Shown piece by piece: positions 54,378-62,935 of a stretch of DNA of 64,000 nt. Both the position numbers and the translations under genes were made by a program. The DNA is from Candidatus Villigracilis affinis (lineage in GTDB: Bacteria > Chloroflexota > Anaerolineae > Anaerolineales > Villigracilaceae). The notes beneath the pieces were generated by a model, which saw nothing but the letters and a program-made list of their open reading frames with translations, was not told the DNA's origin and did not search any database. Within the stretch, counting starts at the first letter, position 1; each line of letters begins with the position of its first letter. Where the stretch lies: assembly GCA_016718275.1 (NCBI GenBank), contig JADKEA010000021.1, positions 124,001 through 188,000 on the forward strand, written 5' to 3'.

Positions 54378-56286
54378 GTTTTTTGCCTTGCTTCTCAGCC
54401 TGGGGCTTTTGTTTGGCGCCGCTTCGAATGTGCGCGCCCAGCAAAACCTTGCCTCTGCGGATCTATACCCCGCGGATGCTTCAGCTTTCCCGACTGTTTC
54501 CGCCTTTTTGGATGTCTTCGACACGAATGGAATTTTCGTTTCAGGACTCAAGCCCGAAGCTGTTTCTGTTATCGAAGACAGTCAGCAGCTCCCGGTGGAT
54601 TCTCTGATCGAGATTGCCGTGCCGTTGCAATTGGCCGTTGCCGTGAATCAAGGTCCGCCTCTCGATGCACGTGACTCGACCACGAATACTTCCCGCTTTC
54701 AACGCATTTCGCAGATTTTGGTTCAATGGGCACAGAGCCGTCCCGCAGACCTTCCCGATGATTACAGTCTCGTCAGTCAGGCTGGGCCAGTCATCAACCA
54801 TGCCAGCGCCGCGGATTTTGTTGTGGGGCTCAATACCTTTCAGCCTGATTTTCGCGCCGCCACACCCAACCTGCAATCATTGGCCATCGCGCTAGACACG
54901 GTCAGTGCACAGACCACACGACTCGGGGTGAAGCGCGCCATTCTATTCATCACTCCGCATACTGACGATATTAATATCGCCTCCTCGTTGGAGCCGTACG
55001 TCCAACGCGCCATTGAAAATGACATCCGCATCTTCGTCTGGTTTGTGGATCTTGAAACGACATTTACCACCACCAGCGCGGCGGCATTCAATAATCTCGC
55101 CATTCAAACGGGCGGGAGCATGTTCAAGTTCTCCGGGCTGGAAAGATTCCCCGACCCTGAATCATATTTTGCGGCGCTGCGACGCGTGTACGCGCTTTCG
55201 TATACCTCGCGTTTGACAGCCGCAGGCGAACACTCCTTAATTGTGAAAGTGATCCTGCCTGCGGGGCAGTTGACTTCTGCTGAGCAGAAATTCGTCATGG
55301 ATATCCAGCCGCCGAATCCATTCCCGGTCACGACCTCTTTACAGATCACACGGCGTGCCCCTGAAGATGACCCTTTCAATACTGAAGTCCTTTTACCTGC
55401 CGTGCAGGAAGTGGAGATCATCGTCGAATTCCCGGATGGACATCCGCGCCCGTTGACGCGCACCACCCTGTACGTGGATGGCACGATCATGGATGAAAAT
55501 ACCGTGGAGCCATTCAACCTGTTCACATGGAATCTGGCGGCTTACACCAGCACAGGCGAACATCAGATCATGGTCGAAGCCGTGGATACTTTGGGCTTGA
55601 GCAAAGCCAGCATGCCTGTGCCCGTTGTTGTAACGGTGGTCCAGCCGCCGAAAGGCATTTCCGCTTTGCTGGCGAGGTATCGCACGCCGATCACATTTGG
55701 CGCGATCATCCTGGCGGGGCTTGTGCTGTTTGCGATCCTCATCAGTGGCAGATTCCGCATGCCGTCCATCCGCGCTGCGCAGGAGGCCCGCCGCGCAGAG
55801 ATCGATCCGCTTACACAGCCGATCCGTGCCCTGAATCCGATGCCTTCTCTGGTGGAGGAAAAAAACAAAAAGCGCCGAACCACTCCAAAGAAAACCGTGA
55901 CAGCTTCAAAGTCAAATGGAGATGCGCTGGCATCCTTCATCCGAATCAATGGAGATGGTGTGCCCGCTGTCGCGGCGCCGATCCAACTCTTTGAAAAAGA
56001 GATCACTTTCGGCACCGACCCCGTGCAATGCACCCAGATTTTGGATGATTCCTCCATTGCGCCCATGCACGCGCGGCTCAGGCAAACTGAAGACGGCGGA
56101 TTCCTGCTTTTGGATAACGGCTCGATCGCCGGTACCTGGGTGAATTACGAGACTATCCCCCGTGAAGGCTATCGGCTTATGCACGGGGATATGGTAAACT
56201 TTGGTCAATTAAGTTACAGGTTCACGCTTCGGGTACCACCAGTGAACCAAAAACCAAAAATCACGGTATATAGCATCGAAGAATGA
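54370..56286 (+). CDS. vWA-like and FHA-domain transmembrane protein
   Basis: About 638 residues. A signal peptide (LLLSLGLLFGAASNVRAQQ) is followed by an extracytoplasmic part of about 420 residues with a von Willebrand A-like segment (RAILFITPHTDDINIASSL, IFVWFVDLE). One membrane helix follows near residues 442-462 (ITFGAIILAGLVLFAILI), then a basic linker and a C-terminal FHA domain (ITFGTDPVQCTQILDDSSIAPMHARL, DNGSIAGTWVN). FHA domains bind phosphothreonine. The gene overlaps a PP2C phosphatase, suggesting a phospho-signalling pair. Confidence 0.83.
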   Translation: MRKFFALLLSLGLLFGAASNVRAQQNLASADLYPADASAFPTVSAFLDVFDTNGIFVSGLKPEAVSVIEDSQQLPVDSLIEIAVPLQLAVAVNQGPPLDARDSTTNTSRFQRISQILVQWAQSRPADLPDDYSLVSQAGPVINHASAADFVVGLNTFQPDFRAATPNLQSLAIALDTVSAQTTRLGVKRAILFITPHTDDINIASSLEPYVQRAIENDIRIFVWFVDLETTFTTTSAAAFNNLAIQTGGSMFKFSGLERFPDPESYFAALRRVYALSYTSRLTAAGEHSLIVKVILPAGQLTSAEQKFVMDIQPPNPFPVTTSLQITRRAPEDDPFNTEVLLPAVQEVEIIVEFPDGHPRPLTRTTLYVDGTIMDENTVEPFNLFTWNLAAYTSTGEHQIMVEAVDTLGLSKASMPVPVVVTVVQPPKGISALLARYRTPITFGAIILAGLVLFAILISGRFRMPSIRAAQEARRAEIDPLTQPIRALNPMPSLVEEKNKKRRTTPKKTVTASKSNGDALASFIRINGDGVPAVAAPIQLFEKEITFGTDPVQCTQILDDSSIAPMHARLRQTEDGGFLLLDNGSIAGTWVNYETIPREGYRLMHGDMVNFGQLSYRFTLRVPPVNQKPKITVYSIEE

Positions 56287-57152
56287 TTCGTTCTTCCCTT
56301 CCTCACTTACACATTGCAGCACTTAGTCATGCCGGGATGTCTGGCAAGAATAATGAAGACCGTTATGCGGTTTCATCGTTCCAGCTAAGCAAGGATGATT
56401 CGCGCCCGTCACTCTTTGCCGTGGTGGCCGACGGTATCGGGGGACATCGCGCCGGAGAAGTGGCCGCCGAACTTGCAGTCAATTACATCACCGCTGTTGT
56501 TGCTGAAAGTAATGCCAAGAAACCCATCAGTATTCTTGAAAATGCCATCCACCATGCCAGCCAGTCCATTGCTTCGCACTCAGCGGGCAAAGAGGAAGAG
56601 GACGGCATGGGCTCCACCTGCGCCTGCGTGTGGGTGATCGAGAACAGGCTGTACACTGCCTATGTTGGCGATTCGCGCATTTATCTTTTGCGCGGCAAGC
56701 ATATTCAGCGCCTGACCATTGACCATACCTGGGTGCAGGAAGCCTATGAAAAAGGCATCATCACCGCCGAACAAATGCACGACCACCCAAACCTGCATGT
56801 CATCCGCAGGCATCTGGGCGGACTGAAATTACCCGATGTGGATTTCCGCTTGCGGATCGACGATACAGAATCGAATGAAGAGTCGATCAACAATCAGGGT
56901 TTTCATCTTGCCCCCGGCGATACCATTCTGATCTGTAGCGATGGCCTCACCGACTTGGTGTGGGATGACGAGATCCTGAAAACCATCCGCTCCAAAAAGG
57001 ATATGAAGGCCGCAGCTGAGTCGCTGATCAATATTGCGAACGAACGCGGTGGTCACGATAACATTACTGTTGTGATGATGACCATGCCTTATTTGGAGGA
57101 AACAGGCAGAAAGAAAGCGGGCATCCTCGATTGGTTGTTGGGAGAAGATTAA
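56283..57152 (+). CDS. PP2C-family serine/threonine phosphatase
   Basis: 289 residues with the PPM metal motifs: KNNEDRYAVSS, VVADGIGGHRAGE near residue 47, GMGSTCACVWVI, YVGDSRIYLLR, ICSDGLTDLV and GGHDNITVVM. The protein removes phosphate from Ser/Thr residues. The start overlaps the vWA-FHA stop (ATGA), so both are co-translated. No Ser/Thr kinase gene is in the window; its partner must be elsewhere. An intrinsic terminator follows. Confidence 0.92.
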   Translation: MIRSSLPHLHIAALSHAGMSGKNNEDRYAVSSFQLSKDDSRPSLFAVVADGIGGHRAGEVAAELAVNYITAVVAESNAKKPISILENAIHHASQSIASHSAGKEEEDGMGSTCACVWVIENRLYTAYVGDSRIYLLRGKHIQRLTIDHTWVQEAYEKGIITAEQMHDHPNLHVIRRHLGGLKLPDVDFRLRIDDTESNEESINNQGFHLAPGDTILICSDGLTDLVWDDEILKTIRSKKDMKAAAESLINIANERGGHDNITVVMMTMPYLEETGRKKAGILDWLLGED

Positions 57153-57156
57153 AAAT

Positions 57157-57191
57157 AAAGGGTCACGAAGATTTCCTTCGTGACCCTTTTT
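57157..57191 (+). terminator. Rho-independent terminator after the PP2C gene
   Basis: AAAGGGTCACGAAG (57157-57170) pairs with CTTCGTGACCCTTT (57176-57189) around ATTTC, ending in TTTTT. Confidence 0.9.
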
Positions 57192-57287
57192 GATTCTTTG
57201 TGATGCCTCTTTTGGGGAATTTGCCTTCGGCCGCTTCGTACTCCGCCGAAACCTGATTCAACAACAATGAACAGAATCTCAGCCTTG

Positions 57288-57893
57288 TCAGGTCTTTTTC
57301 ACATCATTTTCACGGTCAAGCCATAGCTCGTGGTATTTTCTATTCCAATCGATCAAGAACCTGACTGCGATCACAGCGCCCATGCCCAGTGCAGCCCACA
57401 TCGAAATATCGCGGATGTTCAATAGCCACAGCGCAGGCGTAGCGAGAACGCCTGCAAATACACTCGCCCGCGCCGAATGGCGGACCGTCAGCACAAGCAG
57501 AAGCAATAAGCCAAAACAGACAAGGAATGCCAGCAGATTAATCGCCAGCAAAGCGCCGCCTGTGGTCGCCAGTCCCATTCCGCCGCGGAATTGAGCGAAG
57601 ACGGGCCAGCAATGCCCAGCCACTGCAAAAGCGGCGGTGATTGCAGCGATATAGGGTTGGCCGATCTGTAAAGCCAGATAGGTTGGAATGAACCCCTTGG
57701 CGAGGTCTAAAGCAAAGACGAGCGCACCCCAGCCAAACCCCGCCTGACGAATCGTGTTGGTTGTGGTGGCATGACCCGAGCCTGCATCACGCACATCCAC
57801 TTTTTTTACGTAGCGGGTGACCCAAATGGAAAACGGGAGTGATCCGCACAAATATCCAAGAATGGGGAGGAGGATGGGAAAAGCGGTTGTCAT
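57288..57893 (-). CDS. plsY: Acyl-phosphate:glycerol-3-phosphate acyltransferase PlsY
   Basis: 201 residues, about five membrane segments. GYLCGSLPFSIWVTR, GSGHATTTNTIRQAGFGWG and GHCWPVFAQFRGGMGLATTGG are the three PlsY motifs. The third reads GGMGLATT where most members have GGKGVAT, so the usual lysine is methionine. It transfers the fatty acyl group from acyl-phosphate to glycerol-3-phosphate, the first step of phospholipid synthesis. It overlaps the upstream lipoprotein gene by 4 bases. Confidence 0.85.
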   Translation of the reverse strand: MTTAFPILLPILGYLCGSLPFSIWVTRYVKKVDVRDAGSGHATTTNTIRQAGFGWGALVFALDLAKGFIPTYLALQIGQPYIAAITAAFAVAGHCWPVFAQFRGGMGLATTGGALLAINLLAFLVCFGLLLLLVLTVRHSARASVFAGVLATPALWLLNIRDISMWAALGMGAVIAVRFLIDWNRKYHELWLDRENDVKKT

Positions 57894-58465
57894 GGTAGGG
57901 TTGGGCAGGAGGAGAGATCGGGGAAGAATTCCTGTCCGTATTTTAGGAGCAGGTCACTTTCTTCGATGGGGAAGGTGAGCAGCACCGATAACAAACGCGA
58001 TTTGTTCAGCGGTTCGGCCCACAAGCGGATTTTATATGGCTGGCCTTCCTCCACGGCATCCACTTCGTAAAGCAGAAGCTTGTCTTTACTACAGGATGCC
58101 ACCAGCACGGCTTCGTCGTAGCCTTCGAACATGACCTTCAGGGCATCTTCATTGTAGAACCATGAAATGTCATCGGTGCCCGCTTCATCACAGAACAAAT
58201 ATATAGTGACATCGGCAAGCGATGACATGGTGCGATGAGTCCACGAAACGGTGGCTTGCAGTTCCTTGACCGTGTAACTGCGCAGCCAGTTCACTTCGGT
58301 AAATAATTCCTTTCCAAATTCGAGCGCATATTTGACGTCGTTTTCGGTGGGTTGCAGGGAGGCGCAGCTGACGCTCAGGTCAGATTTTTCGGTGCTTTGC
58401 GATCCGCAGGCGCTGATGAGCAGGGCAAGAGCAAATGCAAAAATAAAGGGATAAATTTTTTTCAT
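57890..58465 (-). CDS. Lipoprotein, paralogue of the one at 60.6 kb
   Basis: 191 residues with a signal peptide and lipobox ISAC at about residues 17-20. The mature part has paired cysteines and ends DLLLKYGQEFFPDLSSCPTLP. This tail and the preceding YKIRLWAEPLNKSRLLSVLLTFP match the lipoprotein at 60624-61256 (YKINYWVQSDTDNR, then LFPNLPNC). Family unknown. The two copies flank the amine dehydrogenase-like gene. Confidence 0.7.
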   Translation of the reverse strand: MKKIYPFIFAFALALLISACGSQSTEKSDLSVSCASLQPTENDVKYALEFGKELFTEVNWLRSYTVKELQATVSWTHRTMSSLADVTIYLFCDEAGTDDISWFYNEDALKVMFEGYDEAVLVASCSKDKLLLYEVDAVEEGQPYKIRLWAEPLNKSRLLSVLLTFPIEESDLLLKYGQEFFPDLSSCPTLP

Positions 58466-58570
58466 TGGTTTTCTCCTCTATGGCGAGTTATTCCGCCAGT
58501 GTGTTGCACCAGGCGGGCGTTTTTTGATTAATTGAGAGAATCTATTCTTATAGTGTCTCTGGACCTCTTG

Positions 58571-60607
58571 TTATCGCGGCACTTTGAATGGGGTTACGTC
58601 AGGGTCGATGATCTCATCGAATTCACGGGCGGCGAGATGTCCGCTGAAAATGGCTTGGGCGATGATGTTGGGGGCTTCGGCATCGCCGATCAGCCGCAGT
58701 GATTTGAGTTTGCCTTCGGCGAGCGCGGGCTTGAGCTCGTGATAGAGCGCATCGTTTGGGATACGGTCTGTGACCATGACGATGGCGTCGCAGGGCAGAG
58801 TCGCTTCAGCGGAGGTGATGACGTTCGTGACTGTGGCAGTTTTCGGGTCGTGCGAAGCGATGACATGGTTTGGGAGCAGGGAGATGTTTAGGTCATGCAT
58901 CCGCTTGAGGATGCGATCCTGTTCGAGGGTGAATTGAGTCCAATATGAAATGCTGGGGGCGGGAGTCATCAATGTGACTTCGCAGCCGTTTTGAGTGAGC
59001 AGCTCAGCGAGGACGCCGCCCATGTAGTAATGGTCGTCGTCGTAGATGAGGACTTTGCCTGAAGGAAAATTGTTGTTCATCAAGTCGTCGGGTGTGAAAA
59101 TTTTTGCACTGCCTTGCACGGGGCGTGTGAGGTAACGGCCCATGCCGTCGCGCCGCCAGGTTGCACCCGTGGCGAGGATGACATGCGGGGCGCCCGCTTC
59201 GAGAACGTCTTGCACGGTCATTGGGCTGGAGGGATAGAAGAAAATGTTTTCGGCCTTATTGATCTTTGTGAGGCGGTAATCCATGACGCGCCGCCATTCG
59301 TTGAGGTTGGGCAGGGCTGATTCGAGCAGTACGCGCCCGCCTGCTTCGCGCCGCGCATCGGTGAGGATGACATGATAGCCGCGCTGACCGAGTGCGCTTG
59401 CGGCTTCGAGCCCCGCAGGCCCTGCGCCGACGATGAGGATTTCATCTGCGCTTTTCTTTGGCGCGATGATCTCAGGATGCCAGCCGCGCCGCCATTCTTC
59501 GCCCATGGTCGGGTTTTGTGTGCAGCGGATGGGAACGAAGCGTGTATCGCCAGTGACGCAGATGTTACAACCAATGCACTCGCGGATGTCTTCATGTTTG
59601 CCCGCTTTGATCTTGTTTGGCAGAAAGGGGTCGGCGATGCTGGGGCGGGCCGCGCCAATAAGGTCCATGATGCCGCGCTCGATGGCTGAGACCATTGAAT
59701 CGGGGGAGGTGTAGCGGCCCACACCAACAACGGGTTTGGTGGTGAGTTTTTTGACGAAGGAAATATATTTTTCCTGGTGGCCTTCTTTTCCAAAGCGGGA
59801 AGTGACCGAATCGTTTGCCCAGTTGCTGACGTTGACATCCCATAGATCGGGGAGTTCGGCGAGCATACCAACGATGTCCTGTGCTTCACCATCGAATTGC
59901 ATGCCGTCAGCGCCGAGCAATTCATCCACTGCAAAGCGGACGGCGACGGCGCAGGTATCGCCGACGGCATCCTTTGTGTCTTCGATGAGTTCGCGCAAAA
60001 AACGCACGCGGTTCTCGAGCGAGCCGCCGTATTCATCGGCACGGTCGTTGTCTTTGGAGAGCAGGTGAAAGGCCAGGGTCATGTTGTGTGCGGCGTAACA
60101 GTAGACAATGTCGAAGCCCGCCTTTTTTGCGCGGATGGCGGCATTGCGGTGCCATTTGCGAACCTGTTTCAGATCCTCTTTCGAGGCGGCGCGGCTTTGA
60201 CCGGGTTCGTATCCGCTGCCGCCGGTGATGCCTGCCGAACGCGGCCCGAAGGCGGCGGCGCGTGAATAAAGATTCGAGGCATCGTGGCTGTTGTAGGTAA
60301 GTTCGATGCCAGCCAGCGCGCCGTGTTTGTGTACGGCTTCGGTCATCAACTGCCAGGTGGGGATATCGTCATCGCTCCAGATGCGGCCTTCGAAGAAAGG
60401 GGAAAGGTCACTGGTGTAGTGAATTTCGGTCTCCTCGGTGCAGACCACGCCCCAACCGCCTTCGGCTTTCATTCCACGCATGGCGGCCATGCCTTCGGGC
60501 ATCCGCCAGCCGAATCCGTTGCAGTGCGGCACTTGATAGAAGCGATTCGGTGCGGTGACAGGACCGATCTGAATGGGTTGGAAGAGAATGTCGTAGCGTG
60601 AGGTCAT
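58571..60607 (-). CDS. Dimethylamine/trimethylamine dehydrogenase-like flavoprotein
   Basis: 678 residues. The N-terminal OYE-type TIM barrel opens ILFQPIQIGPVTAPNRFYQVPHCNG, with cysteine 29 at the position that forms 6-S-cysteinyl FMN in TMADH. The FeS site is CIGCNICVTGDTRF with a later RCTQN near residue 360, followed by the GEEWRRGWHPE block. The C-terminal half is a pyridine-nucleotide-type fold (ILIVGAGPAGLEAA). These enzymes demethylate secondary or tertiary amines and pass electrons to ETF. 2,4-dienoyl-CoA reductase is the alternative, but the PHC and CIGCN blocks favour the amine dehydrogenase. Confidence 0.82.
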   Translation of the reverse strand: MTSRYDILFQPIQIGPVTAPNRFYQVPHCNGFGWRMPEGMAAMRGMKAEGGWGVVCTEETEIHYTSDLSPFFEGRIWSDDDIPTWQLMTEAVHKHGALAGIELTYNSHDASNLYSRAAAFGPRSAGITGGSGYEPGQSRAASKEDLKQVRKWHRNAAIRAKKAGFDIVYCYAAHNMTLAFHLLSKDNDRADEYGGSLENRVRFLRELIEDTKDAVGDTCAVAVRFAVDELLGADGMQFDGEAQDIVGMLAELPDLWDVNVSNWANDSVTSRFGKEGHQEKYISFVKKLTTKPVVGVGRYTSPDSMVSAIERGIMDLIGAARPSIADPFLPNKIKAGKHEDIRECIGCNICVTGDTRFVPIRCTQNPTMGEEWRRGWHPEIIAPKKSADEILIVGAGPAGLEAASALGQRGYHVILTDARREAGGRVLLESALPNLNEWRRVMDYRLTKINKAENIFFYPSSPMTVQDVLEAGAPHVILATGATWRRDGMGRYLTRPVQGSAKIFTPDDLMNNNFPSGKVLIYDDDHYYMGGVLAELLTQNGCEVTLMTPAPSISYWTQFTLEQDRILKRMHDLNISLLPNHVIASHDPKTATVTNVITSAEATLPCDAIVMVTDRIPNDALYHELKPALAEGKLKSLRLIGDAEAPNIIAQAIFSGHLAAREFDEIIDPDVTPFKVPR

Positions 60608-60623
60608 AAAAATGTCTATTTCC

Positions 60624-61256
60624 TTAGGAGCAGTTTGGCAGGTTGGGAAAGAGGCGGATGGAATAATCGTCGAGAAGCGACTGGGATTCCGCTGGAAATA
60701 CGATCATGGTGACGATGATGCGGTTGTCCGTATCGCTCTGGACCCAGTAATTGATCTTGTACTCGAAGCCAAGGTTGTAGGTTTTGAATTGGTACAACCT
60801 GATTCCTGAATTGAGTTTGCATTCGGCGATGGATTCGTAGCTTTCGTAATTGGCGAAGATGGCGCTCCAGTTGGTGTCGCTGAAATCGCGGTTGAGGTCG
60901 GGTTCTTCGTAGCCGCAGGGCTTGATCCGTGCTTCGAGGTAGGCGACTGCGCCCTGCACGATGTTCTGCCAGGTGACGGAATACGCGCCTTCCAGCGCGG
61001 CTTCGCTTTGATCCCAGTCTGAATCGAATGTATCGCCTGTGTAGGAGAGTGCGCGGTCAATATCTTGTTGGGTGGGCTCAGACGAGATGCAAACAGGCGT
61101 AACCGTTGGCAACGGTGTGTTCGTTGCTACGACTCTGGGGGTGGATGTGATTGTGGGAGGGGGGAGCGGTGTGGAAGTGGGCGGTGGTGCGGGGGGCTTT
61201 CCACAGGATGAAAGAATAACTGCGGCGATAAGGAGAATGAAGATTTGTTTTTTCAT
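60624..61256 (-). CDS. Lipoprotein, paralogue of the one at 57.9 kb
   Basis: 210 residues. Lipobox LSSC at about residues 15-18, then a Pro/Thr-rich linker of about 35 residues, and a domain with four cysteines. It ends LLDDYSIRLFPNLPNC, parallel to the other lipoprotein's LLLKYGQEFFPDLSSC. Function unknown. It starts the minus-strand run that continues into the amine dehydrogenase-like gene 16 bases downstream. Confidence 0.7.
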   Translation of the reverse strand: MKKQIFILLIAAVILSSCGKPPAPPPTSTPLPPPTITSTPRVVATNTPLPTVTPVCISSEPTQQDIDRALSYTGDTFDSDWDQSEAALEGAYSVTWQNIVQGAVAYLEARIKPCGYEEPDLNRDFSDTNWSAIFANYESYESIAECKLNSGIRLYQFKTYNLGFEYKINYWVQSDTDNRIIVTMIVFPAESQSLLDDYSIRLFPNLPNCS

Positions 61257-61340
61257 GTCGGCTCGTCTGTATCAGAGTTTGATACAGACGAGTATAGCAC
61301 GACAAAATAGGCGGGGCAATTTAATTACACAAACGCGGTT

Positions 61341-62117
61341 TTATGCTTTTGTCCCTGTGAACATGCGCACGAAGAAGTCGGATTTGAAAATGATCTGCCG
61401 ATTTTCAAGTTGGGCCTGATTCAAGTCGGCATTGATTTTGTCCATGCCAGCCTGATAAATTTCTTCGCTGAGCAGAGCCAGCTGTGACGTGGCATTATGC
61501 TTGATGAAGGGATCGTTCAGCACGGCCTTGCCGACATGCAGGTTTTGAATGTGCTCCACATTTTGCATTTGGAAGCCTTGAAAGCCCGCTTGGTTCATCA
61601 GGATTTCAATCGTTCTGGCCGAGGGATAACGGTTGAGGTCGGTTTCGTACACGGTATCGAAATAATCGTAGATGTACCAGCTGCCGTCTCCGCTGTGCGG
61701 GTCATGTCCGATGATTGCCAATGTGCCGCCAGGTTTTAGAGCACGGAAGGCTTCGTTGACAAAGGCGGCATGGTCGCCGAAGTGATGAATAGCATCCACG
61801 CAGTAGATCAGGTCAAAGGTCCCGCTTTGATACGGGAGTTGGGTGGCTGTGCCGCGAGTCAACTGAATGGGGGCGGGCTGATTACGAGCCTGTGCGATCA
61901 TCCCCGCCGAATAATCCATGCCGTAAAGCTGGGGCGTGACTTGATGCAGCAGATTCAGCCAGAAGCCTGTGCCGCTGCCCGCTTCCAGGATACGCTGAGA
62001 TTTGGTTCGTTTGGCAAGTTCGAGCAGGGCTTGTCCACGTTCCCAGAATTGCGTGGAGGGATACCTTTGGTTATATTCGGGTGCGATCTTGTCGTAGTTA
62101 AGATGTTTGGTTTGCAT
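61341..62117 (-). CDS. Class I SAM-dependent methyltransferase
   Basis: 258 residues. Motif I is RILEAGSGTGFWLNLL, motif II/III regions are YGMDYSAGMIAQAR and TFDLIYCVDAIHHFGD, and motif post-III is LKPGGTLAIIGHDP. This is a small-molecule or lipid type methyltransferase; the substrate cannot be told. The start at 62117 (MQTKHLNYDKIA) places the family beginning correctly; 62141 is an alternative. Confidence 0.83.
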   Translation of the reverse strand: MQTKHLNYDKIAPEYNQRYPSTQFWERGQALLELAKRTKSQRILEAGSGTGFWLNLLHQVTPQLYGMDYSAGMIAQARNQPAPIQLTRGTATQLPYQSGTFDLIYCVDAIHHFGDHAAFVNEAFRALKPGGTLAIIGHDPHSGDGSWYIYDYFDTVYETDLNRYPSARTIEILMNQAGFQGFQMQNVEHIQNLHVGKAVLNDPFIKHNATSQLALLSEEIYQAGMDKINADLNQAQLENRQIIFKSDFFVRMFTGTKA

Positions 62118-62141
62118 AAACACTCTGAATTCATGGGGCAA

Positions 62142-62359
62142 AAGTTTCTTACTGATTTCTTCTTGTCAGAGTTGTCGGTTATAGAACGGGAAGCGATGAT
62201 CGAATTTCAAAAAGACCACCCTATTATCTTGCTAAACTGGATAAGTTAATTCTTTATACAAACATACGTGGATGCAAACAAACGCAGAAAACGCTGATCT
62301 TTCGCTTTTATCAGCGTAAATCAGCGTTCACCTATGCCCCAAATTAAATTCGGGGTCGA
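62142..62359. other. Intergenic region with an imperfect dispersed repeat
   Basis: The stretch 62281-62335 contains AACGCTGAT and its complement ATCAGCGTT, plus an internal repeat of ATCAGCGT, a pattern resembling widespread bacterial intergenic hairpins. No gene was recognised; the rest is AT-rich. Confidence 0.45.
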
Positions 62360-62569
62360 TCATGTTTGTTGTTCGGGTACGATTTCCTTCACACGTCCCA
62401 CCTGCCCATCCATCAAGCGGACTTTGATGCCGTGCGGATGATTAGGCGATTTGGTGAGGATGTCTTTGACGATTCCCCTGGTAAGTTTACCCGTGCGCTG
62501 GTCCTGTTTCAGGACGATCAGCACGGTGATGCCAGGTTTGATGTTGGTGCGGGTTTGACCGTTCATCAA
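62360..62569 (-). CDS. ywbE: YwbE-family protein
   Basis: 69 residues: TNIKPGITVLIVLKQDQRTGKLTRGIVKDILTKSPNHPHGIKVRL is the full DUF2196/YwbE signature, a small beta-barrel. Function unknown. It overlaps the upstream YCII-like gene by 4 bases. Confidence 0.85.
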   Translation of the reverse strand: MMNGQTRTNIKPGITVLIVLKQDQRTGKLTRGIVKDILTKSPNHPHGIKVRLMDGQVGRVKEIVPEQQT

Positions 62570-62880
62570 TCATGCTCCATGGCTGTCATCCACGGGCGGA
62601 TCTCGAAGATGAGCAGGCCCGATTTCACGGCAGGGTCATCGGCGGCGAAGGCTTCGATCTCTTCCTGCGAAACCTCTTTGGTCGTGACCATCATCCCGCC
62701 GACATCAGGGAGAAGGAAGGGTCCGCCCAGTTGGAGCTTACCCTGCTCATGCAATTTCAAATAATGCCCCACGTGCTCGTTGACTCCATCCTGCTGGCGA
62801 TAGTCCACGCCGTATTGCCATTTGGGGCCAGGTTTGTGGATGACGACGAATCGAATGGGGCGTGCGGGTTGATTTGTCAT
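62566..62880 (-). CDS. YCII-related protein
   Basis: 104 residues. FVVIHKPGPKWQYGVDYRQQDGVNEHVGHYLKLHEQGKL holds the conserved histidine of the YCII fold, and GGPFLLPDVGGMMV and EIEAFAADDPAVKSGLLIFEIRPW complete it. Family members are dimeric alpha+beta-barrel proteins with likely dehalogenase-type or unknown activity. The start at 62880 drops six charged residues that lack conservation. It is coupled to ywbE. Confidence 0.8.
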   Translation of the reverse strand: MTNQPARPIRFVVIHKPGPKWQYGVDYRQQDGVNEHVGHYLKLHEQGKLQLGGPFLLPDVGGMMVTTKEVSQEEIEAFAADDPAVKSGLLIFEIRPWMTAMEHD

Positions 62881-62935
62881 TTTGTTTTTGCCTTTCACAT
62901 TTTAAGGTTGAGATGTTTTGAAATTGACAGATGTC

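Noticed and set aside
58571..60607. 2,4-dienoyl-CoA reductase
   Set aside because: Similar architecture, but the PHCNG cysteine and the CIGCN with RCTQN blocks match the amine dehydrogenase group better; kept as an alternative only.
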